Part shown: positions 29,264 to 40,700 of the stretch, one piece after another | Layout of the letters: the number at the start of each line of letters is the position of its first letter | Position numbering within the stretch: the first letter of the stretch is position 1 | Assembly: GCA_037442205.1 (NCBI GenBank) | Contig: JBBIQS010000008.1 | Span: forward strand, 60,749-124,748 | Length of the DNA stretch: 64,000 nucleotides | Direction of reading: 5' to 3' | Source: JBBIQS01 sp037442205 | GTDB taxonomy: Bacteria > Myxococcota > Myxococcia > Myxococcales > UBA5297 | Notes under the pieces: generated by a model | Told to the model about the DNA's origin: nothing | The model's database searches: none | The model's input: only the letters and a program-made list of their open reading frames with translations | Position numbers and translations under genes: made by a program

Positions 29264-30514
29264 ATGTTGTCCCGCTTCGCCCCAGCCCTCCTCGCGGTCG
29301 CGCTGCTGGTTCCCCAGCTGGCGCAGGCCGGCCGGCGGGCCACCGTGCTGCTCATCCCGGCCGACCGCAACAGCTATGGCGCCGCCGCCCGCATGACCGA
29401 GTTCCTCGAAGACTCGATCAGCCGCAATCCCAGCTACACCCTCAAGGAGTCGGCCCGGCTGTTGGGCGACAGCACTCCCACCGTCTCGCTCGAGGCCCGC
29501 AAGCGGGTCATCAAGGGGCTGGCCGAGGCCAAGAAGCTGCTCCTCGGCGGGCAGTTCGACGAGGCCGAGGCCGCCATCCGCGCCGCGATGGTGGACATGG
29601 AGGCGGCAGTGGCCTCGATGGACCGCTGCGCCGAGTACTGCGACGCCATCGCCTACCTGGCCTCGGTGCAGCTGATGAAGGGCGACGACGCCGCCGCCCG
29701 CGACGGGCTCAAGAGCCTCTTCGCCATCGAGCGCGGCTACAAGTTCGACGGCGCCGCCTTCCCCAAGAACTTCCAGCTGCTGGCCCGCGACGTCCTGGCC
29801 CAGGCCACCCGCGAAGGGACGTTGGGCAACCTGACCGTGCAGACCGTGCCCCCCGGAGGCAAGGTCTACGTCGATGGCGACTACAAGGGCTACGCCTCGC
29901 TCACCGTGGAGCGGCTGCCGGTCGGCCGCCACCTGCTGCGGGTCGAGCGCCCCGGCTCGATCACCTACGGCCAGCTGGTGGAGGTGAGCCCCGGCGAAGA
30001 GGGCGTCACCAAGGTCCAGCTGACTCCGACTCCGGAGTGGGCCGGCCTGGAGGCGCTGATGGACCGCGTCGCCGACGACTTCGACAGCGGCGAGAGCAAG
30101 GACCTGATGAAGCTGGGGGCCAAGCTCAAGGTCGACCGGGCGATCATCGGCACCGTGCGCGGCACCGAGACCCGGGTGCAGCTGGACTGCGTGGTGGTGG
30201 ACTTCGCCGCCCGCCGCAAGCTGGCGCGCAAGGCGCGGGCGTTCGAGGGCGAGGAGTTCGGCGAGATCGGCAAGGAGGTCCGCCGCTACGGCAACCTGCT
30301 GCTGAGCACCGCCGACGCCAAACCCGACGGCAAGAAGAAGAAGTCCTCCGACCCGCTCGACTACAAGAGCGGCATGGAGGACTGGGACGAGGAGTCCTCG
30401 GGCTCGGGCGACGTGATGGGCGGCGACGACCGCCCGGCGCGCGAGGAGAAGCCGAAGAAGAAGAAGGTCGGCGCCGATCCCCTCGACGGCGTCTCCGGCA
30501 CCAACGACTGGTAG
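29264..30514 (+). CDS. PEGA-domain exported protein with a duplicated C-terminal motif
   Basis: A 416-residue protein with a signal peptide (MLSRFAPALLAVALLVPQLAQA). Residues about 20-180 are helical, TPR-like (LLGGQFDEAEAAIRAAMVDM; QLMKGDDAAARDGLKSLF). A PEGA domain follows (about 190-250; VQTVPPGGKVYVDGDYKG ... LPVGRHLLRVERPG), then a mixed domain and a Lys/Asp/Glu-rich tail. The tail holds the motif DPLDxxSGxxDW twice, at 363-374 and at the very end 405-416, each preceded by KKKK. The ATG at 29264 has AGGAG six bases upstream. PEGA proteins are common in myxobacterial envelopes; the role here is unknown. Confidence 0.85.
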   Translation: MLSRFAPALLAVALLVPQLAQAGRRATVLLIPADRNSYGAAARMTEFLEDSISRNPSYTLKESARLLGDSTPTVSLEARKRVIKGLAEAKKLLLGGQFDEAEAAIRAAMVDMEAAVASMDRCAEYCDAIAYLASVQLMKGDDAAARDGLKSLFAIERGYKFDGAAFPKNFQLLARDVLAQATREGTLGNLTVQTVPPGGKVYVDGDYKGYASLTVERLPVGRHLLRVERPGSITYGQLVEVSPGEEGVTKVQLTPTPEWAGLEALMDRVADDFDSGESKDLMKLGAKLKVDRAIIGTVRGTETRVQLDCVVVDFAARRKLARKARAFEGEEFGEIGKEVRRYGNLLLSTADAKPDGKKKKSSDPLDYKSGMEDWDEESSGSGDVMGGDDRPAREEKPKKKKVGADPLDGVSGTNDW

Positions 30515-30670
30515 CCCTGCGCCAACTGGCCGTTCTTCCTCCGTTTCCTGCGGCCGGCGGCGCCCCCTGCGCACGGGGCTTCGCCTGGGCGGTGCCCCAG
30601 GCGAGAGTGCTGCCGGCTCGGGTCGTGCGTCATTAGATTCGGCCACTCATTCACAGATTGAGGAGCCCCC

Positions 30671-33151
30671 ATGCGCTCGTTCCGGTTGTCAGTCGCTTGC
30701 CTCGCGGCGCTGCTGGCGGGGGCGGGGGCCTCCGCCGAGACCGCGGCGGTGACCCAGCGGTCGGTGAGCGACGGCGTGGCGCTGCCGCCGACCGGCGCCG
30801 CCCTGGCCGATGAGGCGACCGCCTCCGAGGTCAACCCCGGCGGTCTGGGGGCGCTCTCGGCGCCGCAGCTGCAGTACTTGCACGAGCGCGACCTACGGCT
30901 GGACAACGTCGGGGACGGGCTGTTCTTCGGCCTGCGGATCGCGGGGCCGGTGGAGGGCGGGCTGGCGCTGCAGTGGATTCGCCAGCACAACGCCCCCGCC
31001 AAGCGCAAGACCAGCTGGAGCCTGGCGCTGGGGAGCGAGTCGCTGGCGCTGGGGGTGACCTACAACCTGTTCAGCTCGCACGAGAGCGCCGACATCGAGC
31101 ATCTGACCACCTTCGACGCCGGCCTGCTGGTGAGGCCGCTGCGGGTGTTGTCGCTGGGCTTGAGCGTGCGCGACTTCGACGCCGAGTACTTCCTCGGCTC
31201 GCCGCTGCCGCGCCGCTGGGACCTGGGACTCGGGCTGCGCCCGTTTACCGACCGGATCACCTTCGGCGCCGACCTGCTGGTCGACGACCGCAGCGGCTTC
31301 CAGACCGCCCAGCTGCAGTTCACGCTGCTGGGCGAGCCGGTGCGCGGGCTGGTCTTGCAGGCTGGGCTGGTCACCCCGCTGCACGGCGGCGAGGTGATCG
31401 GCCAGCTGGGGCTGACGCTCAACGAGGACTACGCCGGCATAGGCTACACCGCCGGCTCGGGGGCCGAGTCGCCGTCTTCGCTGGACCACCTGATACAGCT
31501 GCGGGTGTCGGGAGAGCGCTACCGGGCGATCCCGCTGCCGCGTCCGGCGCGGTACCTGGTGCTGGACATCGACAAGGTGCTGGCCGAGCCCACTGGCGGG
31601 CTGATTCAGCTGGTCTCCCCCTCGCACCGCGAGCCGTACCTGGAGCTGCTGCAGACCCTGCGCCGGCTGCGCACCGACTCGGCGATCTCCGGGGTACTGC
31701 TCAAGGTCGGGGAGATGCCGACGCTCGGCCACGCCAAGGTGGAGGAGCTGCGGGCCGAGCTGCTCGCGCTGCGCCAGGCGGGCAAGAGGGTGGTGGCGGC
31801 CTTCATGGACGGAGGCAACGCCGAGTACCAGCTGGCCACCGCCGCCGAAAAGATCTGGGCGGTTCCCCAGGCCACCTTCATGGTCAACGGCTACTCGGCC
31901 TCGGCCACCTTCCTGGCTGAGACGCTGAACAAGGTCGGGGTCACCGTGGACGTGGCCCGGGTCGGGGCCTACAAGAACGCCCCCGACCAGCTGACCCGCA
32001 CCGACATGAGCCCCGAGGAGCGGCAGGTGCTCAACCGCTACCTCGATCAGCTGTCGGCGGGGATGGTGGAGCAGGTGGCGCAGTCGCGGAAGCTGGCGCC
32101 GGAGAAGTTCCGCGAGGTGATCGACCGCGGGATCCTCAGCGCCCAGGCGGCCAAGGATGCCGGGCTGGTGGACGGGGTGGTCTATCCCGACGAGCTGCCC
32201 AAGCTGATCGAGGAGCTGCAGGGCGGCGTGGTCGACTTCTCCTACGACTACCCGGGGCCGCCGACCTTTCCGCGGCGCTGGGGCGTCGGGCCCAGGATCG
32301 GGATCGTGCTGGTGGACGGCCTGATCTCGGAGGGCAAGAGCCGGTCGGATCCGCTGGGGGCGACGCGGGTTGCCGGGGCGGAGTCGATCATCAAGGCGCT
32401 GGAGGCCGCCGCCGAGGATCCGACCGTGCGGGCGGTGGTGGTGCGGGTCGACTCCAGCGGCGGCAGCGGCTCGGCCAGCGACCTGATCTGGCGGGCGGTG
32501 ATCAAGCTGCGCGAGCGCAAGCCGGTGGTGGTGTCGATGGGCGACTACGCCGCCTCGGGCGGCTACTACGTGGCCATGGCCGGCGACGAGGTGCTCGCCG
32601 AGCCGACGACGCTGACTGGATCGATCGGGGTCTTCGCCATCAAGCCCAACGTGGGGCCGCTGCTGGAGAAGATCGGGGCCAAGCGCGTGGTGCTCAAGCG
32701 CGGCGACAAGGCCGACCTGCTCAGCTTGGATCACCCCTGGTCGCCCGAAGAGCAGAAGGCAATGCAGCGCTACGTGGACGAGTTCTACGACGTCTTCATC
32801 ACCAAGGTGGCCGAGAGCCGCAAGCTGGACAAGGCGAAGGTGGACGCGCTGGCGCAGGGACGGGTGCACAGCGGCGCCGACGCCAAGGACCTGGGGCTGG
32901 TGGATGCGCTGGGCGGGCTGGACGATGCCATCGAGCGCGCCAAGGCGCGCGCGAGCCTCGCGGGAAGCGACGTGGACGTGGCTCTGATCCGCCCCGAGTC
33001 GGGGGCGATGAACCTCGAGTTCGCCTCCGCCGAGGGGGATGAGAGCCTGGCCCGGATCTCCAAGCTGCTGGGCCGGCCGTTCGATCTGGCGCTGCTGGAG
33101 ATGGCGGACCGGCCGCTGGCGCTGCTGCCGTGGCGGCTCGAGATCCGCTGA
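30671..33151 (+). CDS. sppA: Signal peptide peptidase SppA fused to an outer-membrane-barrel-like domain
   Basis: An 826-residue exported protein. After a signal peptide (ending ASA, about residue 22), residues about 30-300 look like a beta-barrel: TGAALADEATASEVNPGGLG resembles the start of PorV/FadL-like barrels, followed by alternating strands such as WDLGLGLRPFTDRITFGADLLVD. Residues about 300-810 are a tandem S49 protease of the E. coli SppA type, with the general base Lys435 in VGAYKNAPD and the nucleophile Ser629 in DYAASGGYYVA. SppA normally degrades cleaved signal peptides from the inner membrane, so a barrel at its N-terminus is unexpected. The ATG follows GAGGAG. It converges on selA with a 13-base gap. 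Confidence 0.9.
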   Translation: MRSFRLSVACLAALLAGAGASAETAAVTQRSVSDGVALPPTGAALADEATASEVNPGGLGALSAPQLQYLHERDLRLDNVGDGLFFGLRIAGPVEGGLALQWIRQHNAPAKRKTSWSLALGSESLALGVTYNLFSSHESADIEHLTTFDAGLLVRPLRVLSLGLSVRDFDAEYFLGSPLPRRWDLGLGLRPFTDRITFGADLLVDDRSGFQTAQLQFTLLGEPVRGLVLQAGLVTPLHGGEVIGQLGLTLNEDYAGIGYTAGSGAESPSSLDHLIQLRVSGERYRAIPLPRPARYLVLDIDKVLAEPTGGLIQLVSPSHREPYLELLQTLRRLRTDSAISGVLLKVGEMPTLGHAKVEELRAELLALRQAGKRVVAAFMDGGNAEYQLATAAEKIWAVPQATFMVNGYSASATFLAETLNKVGVTVDVARVGAYKNAPDQLTRTDMSPEERQVLNRYLDQLSAGMVEQVAQSRKLAPEKFREVIDRGILSAQAAKDAGLVDGVVYPDELPKLIEELQGGVVDFSYDYPGPPTFPRRWGVGPRIGIVLVDGLISEGKSRSDPLGATRVAGAESIIKALEAAAEDPTVRAVVVRVDSSGGSGSASDLIWRAVIKLRERKPVVVSMGDYAASGGYYVAMAGDEVLAEPTTLTGSIGVFAIKPNVGPLLEKIGAKRVVLKRGDKADLLSLDHPWSPEEQKAMQRYVDEFYDVFITKVAESRKLDKAKVDALAQGRVHSGADAKDLGLVDALGGLDDAIERAKARASLAGSDVDVALIRPESGAMNLEFASAEGDESLARISKLLGRPFDLALLEMADRPLALLPWRLEIR

Positions 33152-33164
33152 AAGCCGAGGTTCG

Positions 33165-34559
33165 CTAGGAGCTTGCCGGAGCGCTCGCCGACTCGAGCGC
33201 GCGCCGGAGGGCGGCGACCAGGGCGCCGTCCTCGCTGGCGGCGACGGTGCGCGGGTCGAGCAGCAGATGTCCCTCGATGACGCGGCCCACCACCGGCGGC
33301 GCCCCAATCCGCAGCTTGGTGGCGAGCGCCTCGGGCGAGGCCACGCGGATGGCCAGGGCGCGGGTGGGCAGGGTCAGCCCGGGAAGCGATTCGCCGCCGA
33401 CGGTGGAGGTGGTCTCCAGCACTCTGGCCTGGCTGGCGGAGAGCCCCAGCTGCCGGCTCCAACCGACGGCGCGCACCTCGAGCTCCTCGGGGACGGCGGC
33501 CATCGCGCCCCAGATCGGGATCCGGCCGGCGGCCTCGCCGCGAAGGTACTGGCGCAGAGTGGCCTCGAGCCCGGCCAGGGCCATCTTGTCGGCGCGCAGC
33601 GCCCGCAGCAGGGGAGAGTTCCTCAGCTTCTCGATGAGCGCCTTCCTGCCGACGATGCACCCGGCCTGAGGCCCGCCGAGGAGCTTGTCGCCGCTGAAGA
33701 GCACCAAGTCTGCGCCGGCCTGGACCCGCTCCTGGACCGTCGGCTCGTGAGCCAGGCCGTACGAGGCGGTGTCGAGGAGCGCGCCGCTGCCGAGGTCGTC
33801 GATCAGGATCAGCCCGCGGGAGCGAGCGAGCCTGGCCAACTCCTCCTGGCGCGGCTCCTGGGCGTAACCGGCGAGCTTGAAGTTGGAGCGATGGACGGTG
33901 AGGAAAGCGCCGGTGCGCTCGGTGACGGCCTGCTCGTAGTCGCGGGCGTAGGTGCAGTTGGCGGTGCCGACCTCGATCAGCCGGGCGCCGGAATCGCGCA
34001 CCGCGTCGGCGATGCGGAACCCGCCGCTGATCTCCAGCAACTGGCCGCGCGAGGCGACCACCTCGCGGTCGCGGCAAAGCGCCGAAAGGACCAGCATCGC
34101 CGCGGCGGCGCCGTTGTTGACCACCAGCCCGTCCTCGGCGCCGGTGAGCTGGGAGAGCAGCCGCGAGCAGTGAATCGACCGCGCGCCGGCCTCGCCGCGA
34201 TCGAGGTCCAACTCCACTGACGAGTAGCCGCGCGCCACGTTCTGCATGGCGATCAGCGCCTCCTCGGAGAGCGGGGCGCGGCCGAGGTCGGAGTGGATGA
34301 TGGTGCCGGTGGCGTTGATCACCGGGCGCAGGGTGGGGGCGCCCTCGCGCTCGAGGCGGACCAGGGCGTCGGCGAGCAGGGCGGCCTCGGCCGGGCAGCT
34401 CTCGCCGGCCTGGATGCGCTCGCGGGCCCCGTCGGCCGAGGCGCGCACCGCCGCCACCACCGAGTCGCGGCCGAAGCGGTGCGTCCAGCCCAAGATATGC
34501 GGCGCCTCGAGCAGGCGGTCGATCTTGGGCAGCTTGCGCAGCTCGTCGTGGGAACCCAT
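33165..34559 (-). CDS. selA: L-seryl-tRNA(Sec) selenium transferase
   Basis: A 464-residue PLP enzyme that converts seryl-tRNA(Sec) to selenocysteinyl-tRNA(Sec) using selenophosphate. It opens with the SelA N-terminal segment LRKLPKIDRLLEAP, has LRPVINATGTIIHSDLGRAPLS, and the PLP lysine in FSGDKLLGGPQAG. Length is normal. The ATG at 34559 starts the conserved N-terminus; the frame is open for 240 more codons upstream, but that stretch is antisense to the macroglobulin gene. selB and tRNA-Sec are not found in the window. Confidence 0.95.
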   Translation of the reverse strand: MGSHDELRKLPKIDRLLEAPHILGWTHRFGRDSVVAAVRASADGARERIQAGESCPAEAALLADALVRLEREGAPTLRPVINATGTIIHSDLGRAPLSEEALIAMQNVARGYSSVELDLDRGEAGARSIHCSRLLSQLTGAEDGLVVNNGAAAAMLVLSALCRDREVVASRGQLLEISGGFRIADAVRDSGARLIEVGTANCTYARDYEQAVTERTGAFLTVHRSNFKLAGYAQEPRQEELARLARSRGLILIDDLGSGALLDTASYGLAHEPTVQERVQAGADLVLFSGDKLLGGPQAGCIVGRKALIEKLRNSPLLRALRADKMALAGLEATLRQYLRGEAAGRIPIWGAMAAVPEELEVRAVGWSRQLGLSASQARVLETTSTVGGESLPGLTLPTRALAIRVASPEALATKLRIGAPPVVGRVIEGHLLLDPRTVAASEDGALVAALRRALESASAPASS

Positions 34560-34793
34560 CGCGGCGACTCCGAATCGTGGAAGGCGGGTCGAGAAGCCGG
34601 CGATCCTTAGTTCGCAAATGGGTCCTGATTCAAGAGCGGTTCCGTCACGCGGCGTGGCATCCTGTCCGCGCGGAGTGTTGCCAGAGCTTCCCAAAAAGCC
34701 ACGCACCAGCGACAAACCCTCGAAATCGCGGCACCTGGACCTCGGGCACATCCCTTGAATGACAGGGCAATCCCCGAACGACCGGAGAGCTCC

Positions 34794-37700
34794 ATGACGT
34801 CGTTTCGCAAGTGCTGCGTGGCCCTGGCCTGCCTGGTGGCCATGTGCAGCAACAACTCGACTGCCGATGCCGGAGCCGGCCAGGCATCGATGGTGGCCGA
34901 CAAGCCCGCGGCTCCGCGCCACCTCGACCCGCTGCCCGAGCCGCCTCCGGTGGACGTGAAGCCCGAGGCCCTGCCGGGAGCGCGCGGGGAGCTGGCGGTG
35001 GTGGCGTCGCGGCCGCAGGGCAAGATGGAGGGCGAGGTGCGGCCGACGGTCACCTTCTCCAAACCCGTCAAGAGCCTGGAGATGGTCGAGGACCAGCGAG
35101 CCAAGGATCGCCAGCAGCCCTTTGCCAAGATCTCGCCCTCGCTCGCCGGCGAGTGGCGTTGGCTCGGGTCGGCCACCGCCGAGTTCGTGCCCAAGTCGCA
35201 GGTCCCCTATTCCACCGAGTTCGAGGTCACCATCTTCAAGGGGCTCCGGGCGCTCGACGGCAGCCAGCTCGCCGAAGATCACACCTTCAGCTTCAGCACC
35301 CCAGTGCTCCAGTTAGAGGAGGGCTCTCCGTACCAGGGCTACACCTGGATGAAGCCCGACGAGACCGTCTCGCTGCTCTTCAACCAGCCGGTGAAGTCCT
35401 CCGACCTCGAGAAGCACTCGGTCTTTGAAGTAGAGGGCGCCAGGTACCCGGTGAAGGTCGTTGGCAAGATCTCCATCGCCGAAGAGCGGCGGCAAGAGGA
35501 GGCGAAGGCCAAAGGACAGGGGCGCTTCTATCCCCGGCAATCCTTCGAGGAGCGCGGCTTCAAGAACCAGCAGACCCGTTACAAGCTCGTCTCCGCGAAG
35601 CCGTTCCCCAAGGGAAGCGCGGTGGCCCTGAGAATCGACGGGGAATTGCATGGCGAGCAGGGGCCGCTGCCCATGGGCAATGGGCTCAGGCTCGATTGGC
35701 GCACCTATGGGCCCTTGGAGATCAACGAGGTGAGCTGCGGCACGCCGCGCGGGCCGATCGTCATCGAGACCAGCAATGAGGTGGACAAGGCGTCTCTCAA
35801 GGGGCGGGTCAAGCTCGATCCTCCGGTGGAGATCGATTGGGAGCGCACCACGACCCAGGGGCCTCACGCCTACTATGGCGGGGGAAGGCCGCGAATCCTG
35901 CTGGCGGCCGCCTACAAGCCGGCGACGCGCTACCAGGTCAGCATCGATGCGGGGATCAAAGACATCTTTGGCCAATCGCTGGCCAAGCCATTCTCGGGCG
36001 CAGCCTCGACGACCGAATATGCTCCGCGGCTCTGGGCCGGCGGGGGCCTGGCGCTGATCGAAAAGAGCGCCGGGCCGCGCTTCCCGGTGGAGGTGCTCAA
36101 CATCAGCACGCTCGATGTGGAGCTCTACAAACTCAGCCCCGAGGAATTGGCGAAAGTCCTGCTGCCGAAGACAGATGACCGTTGGAGACGAGACGGTAAA
36201 CCGGACGCGACCGAGGAGCAGAAGCTCAGCTACCCGCGCAATCTCTCACGCTCGCACCCGATCGATTTCTCGAAGCTGTTCGCCGGCAAGCCCACCGGCG
36301 TCGCGGTCGTCGACCTCAATTCTCCCGACCTGCCGCACTACAAGAGGGGCCGACAGGACTCGCGCACCGTGGTCCAGGTCACCGACCTGGCGGCGCACCT
36401 GAAGATCGGCCCGAAGAAGTCTCTGGCGTGGATCACGCGGCTTTCGACCGGGCTTCCGGTCGAGGGTGCCGAAGTGCGCCTCTACGCTCCCGGGGCGAAC
36501 CAGCTCTGGACAGGAAAGACCGACGCCCAGGGCTTCGCCGACGTTCCCAGCGTCGCCGAGCTCATGCTGGGCGATCCCAGCTGGGGTGCTGTTCCGCTGC
36601 TGGCCATCGCCATCAAGGACGACGATTTCTCCGCTACCTCGACTGGCTGGTCCGAAGGCATCAGTGCCGCGGACTTTGGCATCGCCATGGGATGGGAAGG
36701 CAACAATCCGGAGCCGCACGGATTCCTCTTTGCCGACCGCGGCATCTACCGGCCCGGCGACAAGGTGTTCCTCAAGGGAGTGGCGCGCTTCCGCCAGGTA
36801 GGCGAGCTCAAGTCTCCGGCCGAGGGTTCGACGATCGCCGTCACCGTCAACGACTCGCAGGGTCGCGCCGTCAAAAACGCGGAGCTGAGGGTAAGCCGCT
36901 TCGGAACTTTCGATCTCAGCCTGGAACTGCCGAAGGACTGCGCGCTGGGCTCCTACAGCGTCAGCGCCCGCGGCAGCATTCCCGGCGGCCCGCTCTCTTT
37001 CGGAGGCGGATTCCAGGTGGAGGAGTATCGCGCGCCGCAGTTCAAGGTGGACGTGGCGCTCAAGGGAGATCTGGTTGCCGGAGAGCCGCTCGAAGCGAAG
37101 CTCTTCGCCCGCTACCTTTTCGGCGGCGCGATGAACGGAGCCAAGGCCAAGTGGTCGGTGCAGAGCGGCCCGACCACTTTCGCCCCCGCGGCCGGCAACG
37201 GCTTCACCTTCGGCCAGGAGACCTGGTGGTGGAGCGACGAGCGTCCCCGGCGCGACGGCGGGCTCTTCGCCGCCGGGGTCGGCGAGCTGGACGCTCAGGG
37301 AACGCTGCTCATCAAGGCGGGAAACGTCGAAGCCCCCGCCAACCGGCCCTACCTCTACACCGTCGAGGGCGAGGTCGAGGACGTCAACCGACAGGCGGTC
37401 GCCAACCGCGCCTCGCTGACCGTCCACCCGGCCAGCTACTACGTGGGCCTGCGCCCGGCGGCCGGATTCCTGACCGCCAAGAAGCCGTCGCCGATCGAGG
37501 CGCTGGTCCTCGACACCTCCGGGGCGCGGGTCGCCGGCAAGGAGATCGAGCTGACCGTGGTGAGCCGCACCTGGAAATCGATCAAGCGCAAGGACGCAGC
37601 CGGCGGATTCGCCACCGTGAGCGAGCCGGTGGAGACCGAGGTCGCCCGCTGCAAGCTGGAGAGCCAGAAGCAACCGGTCTCGTGCTCCTTCACTCCTGAG

Positions 37701-40700
37701 CAGGGAGGCTTCTTCATCGCCCGCGCCACCGTGGCCGACGAGAAGGGGCGCAAGCACAGCTCGTCACTTGGGATGTATGCCGTCGGAGCGGGCTTCGTGG
37801 CCTGGCAGCGCAACGACACCGGTCGCATCGATTTGCTGCCCGACAAGGCGAGTTACGACATCGGCGAAGTGGCGCACGTGCTGGTCAAGTCGCCGTATCC
37901 GGAGGCGGCCGGCCTCTTCACGCTCGAGCGCGAGGGCGTGCTCGAGCGCCGCCAGCTCAAGCTGGTCGGCTCGGCGCAGACGATCGACATCCCGATCACC
38001 GAGGAGATGGTGCCCAACGTCTTCGCCTCGGTGATGCTGGTGCGGCCGAGGGTCGTCCAGGGAGGGATCGAGAGCGGCGACGATCCAGGGCGCCCGGCGG
38101 TGCGGGTGGGGATGGTCGAGCTCAAGGTGGAGCGCAAAGTGAAGCGGCTCTCGGTGGCGCTGGCCACCGACAAGGCCGATTACCGCCCTGGCGAGACGGT
38201 GGAGGCCTCGGTCGAGGTGAAAGGCCGCGATGGCAAGCCGGCGCGAGCCGAGGTCACTCTCTACGCGGTCGACGAGGCAGTGCTGCGGCTGACCGACTAT
38301 CGCACTCCCGATCCCATCGCCTACATCTTTCCGGACCGGCCGCTATCGGTCTACCTGAGCGAGCCGCTCCTGAACCTGGTGCGCAAGCGCCCGGAGACCG
38401 AGAAGGGGATCGATCCGGGAGGAGGCGGCGGAAGGGCGCGCATCAGCGGTGAGGGGAAGGGGCTGCGCTCCAACTTCCAGACCACGGTGCTCTTCAATCC
38501 GGCGGTGCTCACCGACGACAAGGGACAGGCCAAGGTCCGAATCCAGCTGCCGGACAACCTCACCACCTACCGGCTGATGGCAGTGGCGATCACCGAGGGC
38601 GACCGCTTCGGCTGGGGCGAGAAGACCTTCGAGGTCAACAAGCGGCTGCTGGCGATGGAGGCCCTGCCGCGCTTTGCCCGCGTCGGGGATCGGTTCGAGG
38701 CCGGGGTGGTGCTGCACAGCTTCAAGGGTGGCGCGGGAAGCGTCGCGGTCACGGCCTCGGTCAGCGGCGCGCGGCTGCTCGGACCCGCCGAACGCAGAGT
38801 GGAGATCGCCGAAGGCAAGCCGCTCGAGGTGCGCTTTCCGTTCACCGCCGATGAGCCGGGCCAGGCCACCTTTCGGTTCCGGGCGAAGCTGGGCGAGAAC
38901 GAGGACGGGGTCGAGATCAAGATCCCCATCGAGCTGCCGGTACTGATGGAGGCGGTGGCCACCTACGGGGACACCAAGGACGAGCGCGTGGAGGGCGTCA
39001 TCCCGCCGGGCGGCGTGCGCCCGGAGCTGGGCGGGCTGGAGGTCACCCTCTCCTCGACGGCGCTCTCCGGCCTCGAGCAGGGGTTCCAACAGCTCATCGA
39101 CTATCCTTACGGCTGCCTGGAGCAGCAATCTTCGCGGCTGGTGCCGCTGGTGGCGTTGCGAGAGATCGCCGGCAAGTTCGACGTGCCCTGGCCGGGAGCG
39201 GAGAAGCGCAAGCAGGAGCAGGTCGCCCAGTTCGAGTCCTGGATGCGCGGGTTCCTCTTCGGAGGAGCCAACCTCGCCGGCATCAGCGATCCCGATCAGC
39301 TGATCCGCGAGACCATCAAGTCGATCCTCAAGCTGCAGGCTCCCAACGGCGGCTTCCGCTACTGGTCCGACTCGACCTGCGTCAGCGAGTGGGGCACTGC
39401 CTGGGCGACGCTCACGCTCTCGCGCGCCAAGGACGTCGGGTTCGAGGTTCCTGAGGATCCTCTGGACAGGGCGCTGCAGTACGTCGATCGGACGGCCGCT
39501 GGAAACTGCGATCCTTGCTTGTATGGCTGCGACAGCAGCCTGGAGACGCGCACCTTCGCGGCGTACGTGCTCAACCGCGCCCACCGCGCCAAGCCGAGCT
39601 ACTACGGCGGGTTCTTCGAGAAGCGCAAAGCGCTCTCGCTCTTTGCCCAGGCCTTGCTCGCCGACGCCATGTTCACCGGCAACGGCGACCGGGTAAGAGC
39701 GCGCGAGCTGCTGCAGGAGATCCTCAACCACGCCAAGGAGTCGCCCAAGGGCCTGCACTTTGAGGAGACGCAGTCGGAGACCTACGCAACGCTCTTCCAG
39801 TCCGACACCCGCACCACCGCGGTGGTCCTGCAGACCCTGACCGACATCAGCCCGGACCATCCGTTCGTCGCCAAGCTGGCGCACTACCTGACCGGCATCC
39901 GGCAGGGCAACGGCCAGTGGCGCTCGACGCAGGAGTCGGCCTGGTCGCTCATCGGGCTCACCGAGTTGCTGCGGACCAAGGAGAAGGACGCTCCCGACTT
40001 CCGCGCGGTGGTGTCGCTGGGGGGAGCCACTCTCGCCCAGGAGGAGTTCCGAGGCCGCTCGCTGGTCTCGAAGTCGAAGAGCATCCCGATGAGCGAGCTG
40101 GCGAAGCGGACGAGCGGCAAGGAGGGGTTGCTCAACTTCGAAAAGCAGGGGACCGGCGTCCTCTACTACAGCGCGCTGATGCGCTACGCGCCGGCGCAAC
40201 TGCCCCTCAAGCCGCTCGACGCCGGGCTCTACGTGCAGCGTTGGTTCGAGCCCTATGAAGGAGGCGGGCAGGCGAAGCGCTTCAATGCCGGCGATCTCAT
40301 CCGCGTGCGGCTGCGGGTGGCGTCCAACCAGGAGCGCAACTGGGCGGCGTTCGAGGTGCCGCTGCCGGCGGGGCTGGAGGCGGTCAACACCAGCCTGTCC
40401 ACGACCGCGCAGCTGCCGCGCGGCGCCGGCGAGGAGGGATCCGGCGGCTACGAGTACGAGAGCGACGAAGACCAATTCGGAGGCTCGGCCTACGAAGCGG
40501 AGGGGAGCCGCGGCTACCTGTGGCGCTGGACGTTCTACAGCCCCTTCAACCACGTCGAGCAGCGGGACTCGAAGGTGGTGCTGTTCGCCGACACGCTGCC
40601 GCCGGGAGTCCACACGACTTCGTTTGTCGCCCGCGCCACCACTCCCGGCACCTTCGTGCTCAAGCCGGCGAGCGGGGCGTTGATGTACGAGCCGGAGGTA

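Noticed and set aside
30581..30604. Nine-base-pair hairpin between the PEGA gene and sppA as a terminator
   Set aside because: The stem is good but no T-tract follows on either strand.
30893..33307. Long minus-strand open frame (804 codons)
   Set aside because: It is the antisense shadow of sppA, whose sense translation has clear catalytic motifs.
34560..34793. Possible tRNA-Sec gene between selA and the macroglobulin gene
   Set aside because: I could not build a cloverleaf or find a GGTTCGA-type T-arm in this stretch.
34560..35282. N-terminal extension of selA
   Set aside because: The extra codons are antisense to the macroglobulin gene and the SelA N-terminus is complete without them.
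38343..40613. Long minus-strand open frame (756 codons)
   Set aside because: It is antisense to the alpha-2-macroglobulin thioester region and shows no family features.
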